This document shows, one piece after another, positions 61,835-64,000 of a stretch of 64,000 nucleotides of DNA. The notes under the pieces were generated by a model. The model made no database searches. It was not told where the DNA came from and worked only from the letters and a program-made list of their open reading frames with translations. The stretch lies in the NCBI GenBank assembly GCA_965284435.1, contig OZ260083.1:1178001-1242000 (forward strand), given 5' to 3'. Origin of the DNA: CAIYZT01 sp947461435. Its GTDB lineage: Bacteria > Pseudomonadota > Alphaproteobacteria > Rhodobacterales > Rhodobacteraceae. Positions within the stretch are counted from its first letter, which is position 1. Every line of letters starts with the position of its first letter. The position numbers and the translations under genes were made by a program.

Positions 61835-63283
61835 TTATTCGGGTTCGACCCGCGAAATCAATCGTTCATCGCACGGGGCGACACGAAGGATGTTCGTTGT
61901 GCCTTTTACGTTGAAAGGCACGCCGGCAGTCACCACGATCATATCTTCTTCGCCGGCAAAGCCATCGGTGCGCGCCGCTTTGATGGCGGCAAGAACAGCC
62001 CCTTTGAACCGGTCTTGCGGTTCGGTGATCACGTTGTGCAGCCCCCAGGTCAACGCCATCCGCCGCGCTGTCGACATCAGGGGCGTCAGGGCGATAATCG
62101 GTACATGCGGGCGCTCGCGCGCAACAAGGCTGGCTGTATTGCCCGATTGGCTGAAACAGCAGATCGCCTTGATATTGGTCGCTTCCGCAATCTCGCGCGC
62201 CGCGGCAACGATCCCGTCGGAAATGGTTTCGCGCATCACAACGCGGCTTGCTTCGATCACCGAACGATAGGTCGGGTCTTTTTCAACCGAAAGCGCCACA
62301 TTGTTCATCGTGGTCACCGCTTCGATCGGATATTTGCCAGCGGCGGATTCGGCCGACAGCATGATCGCATCCGCACCTTCGTAAATTGCGGTTGCCACGT
62401 CAGAAACTTCGGCCCGTGTTGGAACGGGTGCCTCGATCATCGATTCCAGCATCTGCGTCGCCACGATCACCGGCTTTGCCGCAGCCCGTGCCCCGCGAAC
62501 CAACCGCTTTTGGATCGGCGGCACCGAGGTGACGGGCAATTCCACGCCCAAATCGCCCCGTGCCACCATGATCCCGTCAGACACCTGAAGAATCGCATCA
62601 TAGGCCTTCACAGCAGCGGGTTTTTCGATCTTTGACAAGATGGCAGCCCGGCCCTTGGCCAACTGCCGCGCTTCGATCACATCTTCGGGACGCTGCACAA
62701 AGGAAAGCGCAAGCCAATCCACGCCCAGCGCGCAGGCAAATTCCAGATCTTCGCGGTCTTTGGCCGACAGCGCCGCCAAGGGCAGCACCACGTCCGGCAC
62801 GTTGACCCCTTTGCGATTGGAAATCACGCCGCCAACCTCAACCACGCAATTAGCATAATCTTTGCCGCAGTCTTTCACCCGCACCCGGATCTTGCCGTCA
62901 TTGACCAACAAAGACGCACCCGGCTCCAGCGCCGCAAAAATCTCGGGGTGGGGCAGTTGAACACGGCTCGCATCCCCCGGCGCGCTGCTCAGGTCCATGC
63001 GAAAACTGGCGCCTTCGATCAAGGTTTCGCCCCCGGCATTGGCAAAGGTGCCAACCCGCAGTTTCGGTCCCTGAAGGTCTGCCAAAATTGCGATCGGTCG
63101 CCCCGTATCTGCCTCCACCTGACGAATGATCGCGTGACGGGCAGCTTGTTCGGCATGACTGCCGTGACTCATGTTCAAACGGAACACGTCAGCGCCCGCT
63201 TCGAACAGCGCGCGGATCATCGCGTAGTCGCTGGAAGCCGGGCCAAGGGTGGCGACGATCTTTACATTGCGCAGGCGTCTCAT
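61835..63283 (-). CDS. pyk: Pyruvate kinase
   Basis: Last step of glycolysis: phosphoenolpyruvate plus ADP to pyruvate plus ATP. 482 residues, A/B/C domain order: VKIVATLGPASSDYAMIRAL, FRLNMSHGSH, ADLQGPKLRVG, the Lys in LSKIEKPAAVKAYDAIL, MVARGDLGVELP and TRAEVSDVATAIYEGADAIMLS, followed by the regulatory C domain. The start at 63283 (MRRLRNVKIVATLGP) is used instead of 63334. Confidence 0.96.
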   Translation of the reverse strand: MRRLRNVKIVATLGPASSDYAMIRALFEAGADVFRLNMSHGSHAEQAARHAIIRQVEADTGRPIAILADLQGPKLRVGTFANAGGETLIEGASFRMDLSSAPGDASRVQLPHPEIFAALEPGASLLVNDGKIRVRVKDCGKDYANCVVEVGGVISNRKGVNVPDVVLPLAALSAKDREDLEFACALGVDWLALSFVQRPEDVIEARQLAKGRAAILSKIEKPAAVKAYDAILQVSDGIMVARGDLGVELPVTSVPPIQKRLVRGARAAAKPVIVATQMLESMIEAPVPTRAEVSDVATAIYEGADAIMLSAESAAGKYPIEAVTTMNNVALSVEKDPTYRSVIEASRVVMRETISDGIVAAAREIAEATNIKAICCFSQSGNTASLVARERPHVPIIALTPLMSTARRMALTWGLHNVITEPQDRFKGAVLAAIKAARTDGFAGEEDMIVVTAGVPFNVKGTTNILRVAPCDERLISRVEPE

Positions 63284-63448
63284 GGCATATGTCCTTCGGT
63301 TTTTCCGGGTCGGGCCGCGCGACTTATGTGGCAAAATCGGGCAGGGGGCAACCAGCGCTGTTTGTTAGCGCTAACTTTTTTCACTTTATCATTGAAGTGC
63401 TTCCAATTCCTTGCAGCCGCAGGCAGGAAAGCGCAAGTCAAACGGACG

Positions 63449-64000
63449 ATGCATGTGGAAAATGCCTACAAAATAACTGGAGAGCGCCGACCCGGCCCGT
63501 GGTTGGTCACCTGCGATCATGCATCGAACCGGGTTCCGGCCTGGATTGGGGATGGGTCGTTGGGAATCGGCGACGAAGATATGGCCCGCCATATCGCCTA
63601 TGACGTGGGGGCGGCGGGGTTGGCCCGGGCGCTTGGGGCGCATCTGAACGCTCCTGTCATTGAAAGTTGCTTCTCGCGGCTTGTGATTGATGCAAACCGT
63701 GGGCCAGACGATCCCACCCTTTTGATGCGGCTTTATGACGGAACCATCATTCCGGCCAATCGTCATGCCGGAACCGATGAACTTCAAGACAGGTTAGATC
63801 GGCTGTATCGCCCTTATCATGCCGCCTATGCCGATCTGGCGGCGCGGCACCAAGAGACGGTGATCCTGGCCATCCATTCCTTCACCCCCTGCCTTCGGGG
63901 CCGCAGCCCGCGCCCGTGGCATGTGGGTGTTTTGTATTCTCACCTCGATGATCGCCTGTCGCGCCCCCTGATCGCCCGCCTGCAAGCCGAACGTGACCTG
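63449..64000 (+). CDS. N-formylglutamate amidohydrolase-like protein (3' end outside window)
   Basis: The frame is open from ATG 63449 to the window edge (184 codons) without a stop. TCDHASNRVP near the start and VIESCFSRLVIDANRGPDDP, ANRHAG and LAIHSFTPCLRG are signatures of the N-formylglutamate amidohydrolase (HutG-2/PF05013-type) family, which hydrolyses N-formylglutamate or related formyl-amides. The gene is partial and divergent from pyk. Confidence 0.85.
   Translation, partial: MHVENAYKITGERRPGPWLVTCDHASNRVPAWIGDGSLGIGDEDMARHIAYDVGAAGLARALGAHLNAPVIESCFSRLVIDANRGPDDPTLLMRLYDGTIIPANRHAGTDELQDRLDRLYRPYHAAYADLAARHQETVILAIHSFTPCLRGRSPRPWHVGVLYSHLDDRLSRPLIARLQAERDL

Noticed and set aside
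1..64000. CRISPR arrays, insertion sequences, phage genes, tRNA or rRNA genes
   Set aside because: No regularly spaced repeats, transposase motifs, phage structural motifs or tRNA-like cloverleaf sequences were noticed on reading; a covariance-model scan would be needed to exclude a tRNA with certainty.

Overview
The window reads as a chromosomal segment of an alphaproteobacterium, most likely a Rhodobacteraceae (Roseobacter-type) strain. The evidence is gene content and order: an NAD-dependent formate dehydrogenase operon of the fds type (fdsGBA-fdhD-fdsD), a uvrC-pgsA-moaD-moaE block, overlapping panBC, a DUF1523-like membrane protein, and moderately GC-rich, tightly packed genes with many ATGA and TAATG overlaps. 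No tRNA, rRNA, insertion sequence, phage gene or CRISPR array was recognised. All gene calls were made by reading translations and motifs; no database search was possible.

Layout. 1-3.9 kb: glycolate oxidase genes glcDEF. 3.9-5.4 kb: a secreted serine protease, then an Hsp20 gene behind a sigma-32-like promoter and before a strong terminator. 5.5-11.2 kb: small-molecule metabolism (peptidoglycan-binding protein, cupin, aminotransferase, SDR, succinate-semialdehyde dehydrogenase, kynurenine-formamidase-like hydrolase). 11.2-28.2 kb: an accessory biosynthetic island holding a WecG/CpsF-type glycosyltransferase, a membrane acyltransferase, an O-antigen-polymerase-like protein, two GT2 glycosyltransferases, a 2140-residue one-module PKS (KS-AT-KR-DH-ACP-TE), an unusual NRPS (formyltransferase, then an adenylation domain interrupted by a luciferase-like monooxygenase, then a carrier domain) and an Sfp-type phosphopantetheinyl transferase. 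28.2-35.2 kb: the fds operon and its LysR regulator, with a perfect GATAGAT-GAA-ATCTATC palindrome upstream of fdsG. 35.2-40.6 kb: S49 peptidase, a zinc-ribbon membrane microprotein, a FolM-like SDR, uvrC, pgsA, moaD, moaE. 40.6-47.8 kb: P1-family peptidase, zinc-ribbon protein, YghU-type GST, creatinase, L,D-transpeptidase lipoprotein, a second cupin, panB, panC. 47.9-54.5 kb: an operon of six genes (plus a possible 22-residue ORF) around an AAA+ ATPase, largely unrecognised. 54.5-64 kb: GMC oxidoreductase, pheT/pheS with a small antisense-strand membrane ORF between them, rpmI-rplT, pyruvate kinase, and the start of an N-formylglutamate-amidohydrolase-like gene cut by the window end.

How the parts work together. 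The PKS/NRPS pair can be read as a complete two-module line. The F-A-PCP protein looks like an initiation module, with an A-domain code (D-I-L-Q-L-G-M-I-W-K, aligned by eye) close to the known glycine code. The PKS would add one malonate-type unit and release the product through its own thioesterase, and the PPTase would activate both carriers. This explains why neither protein has a condensation active site. Genes for sugar transfer, polymerisation and acylation flank the line, so the product may be glycosylated or attached to a surface polysaccharide; that link is inference. In fds, FdhD sulfurates the molybdenum cofactor and MoaD/MoaE (encoded about 6 kb away) make it. The AAA+ operon is the strongest candidate for an undescribed system: coiled-coil protein, unknown protein, AAA+ ATPase, unknown protein and two membrane proteins in one transcription unit.
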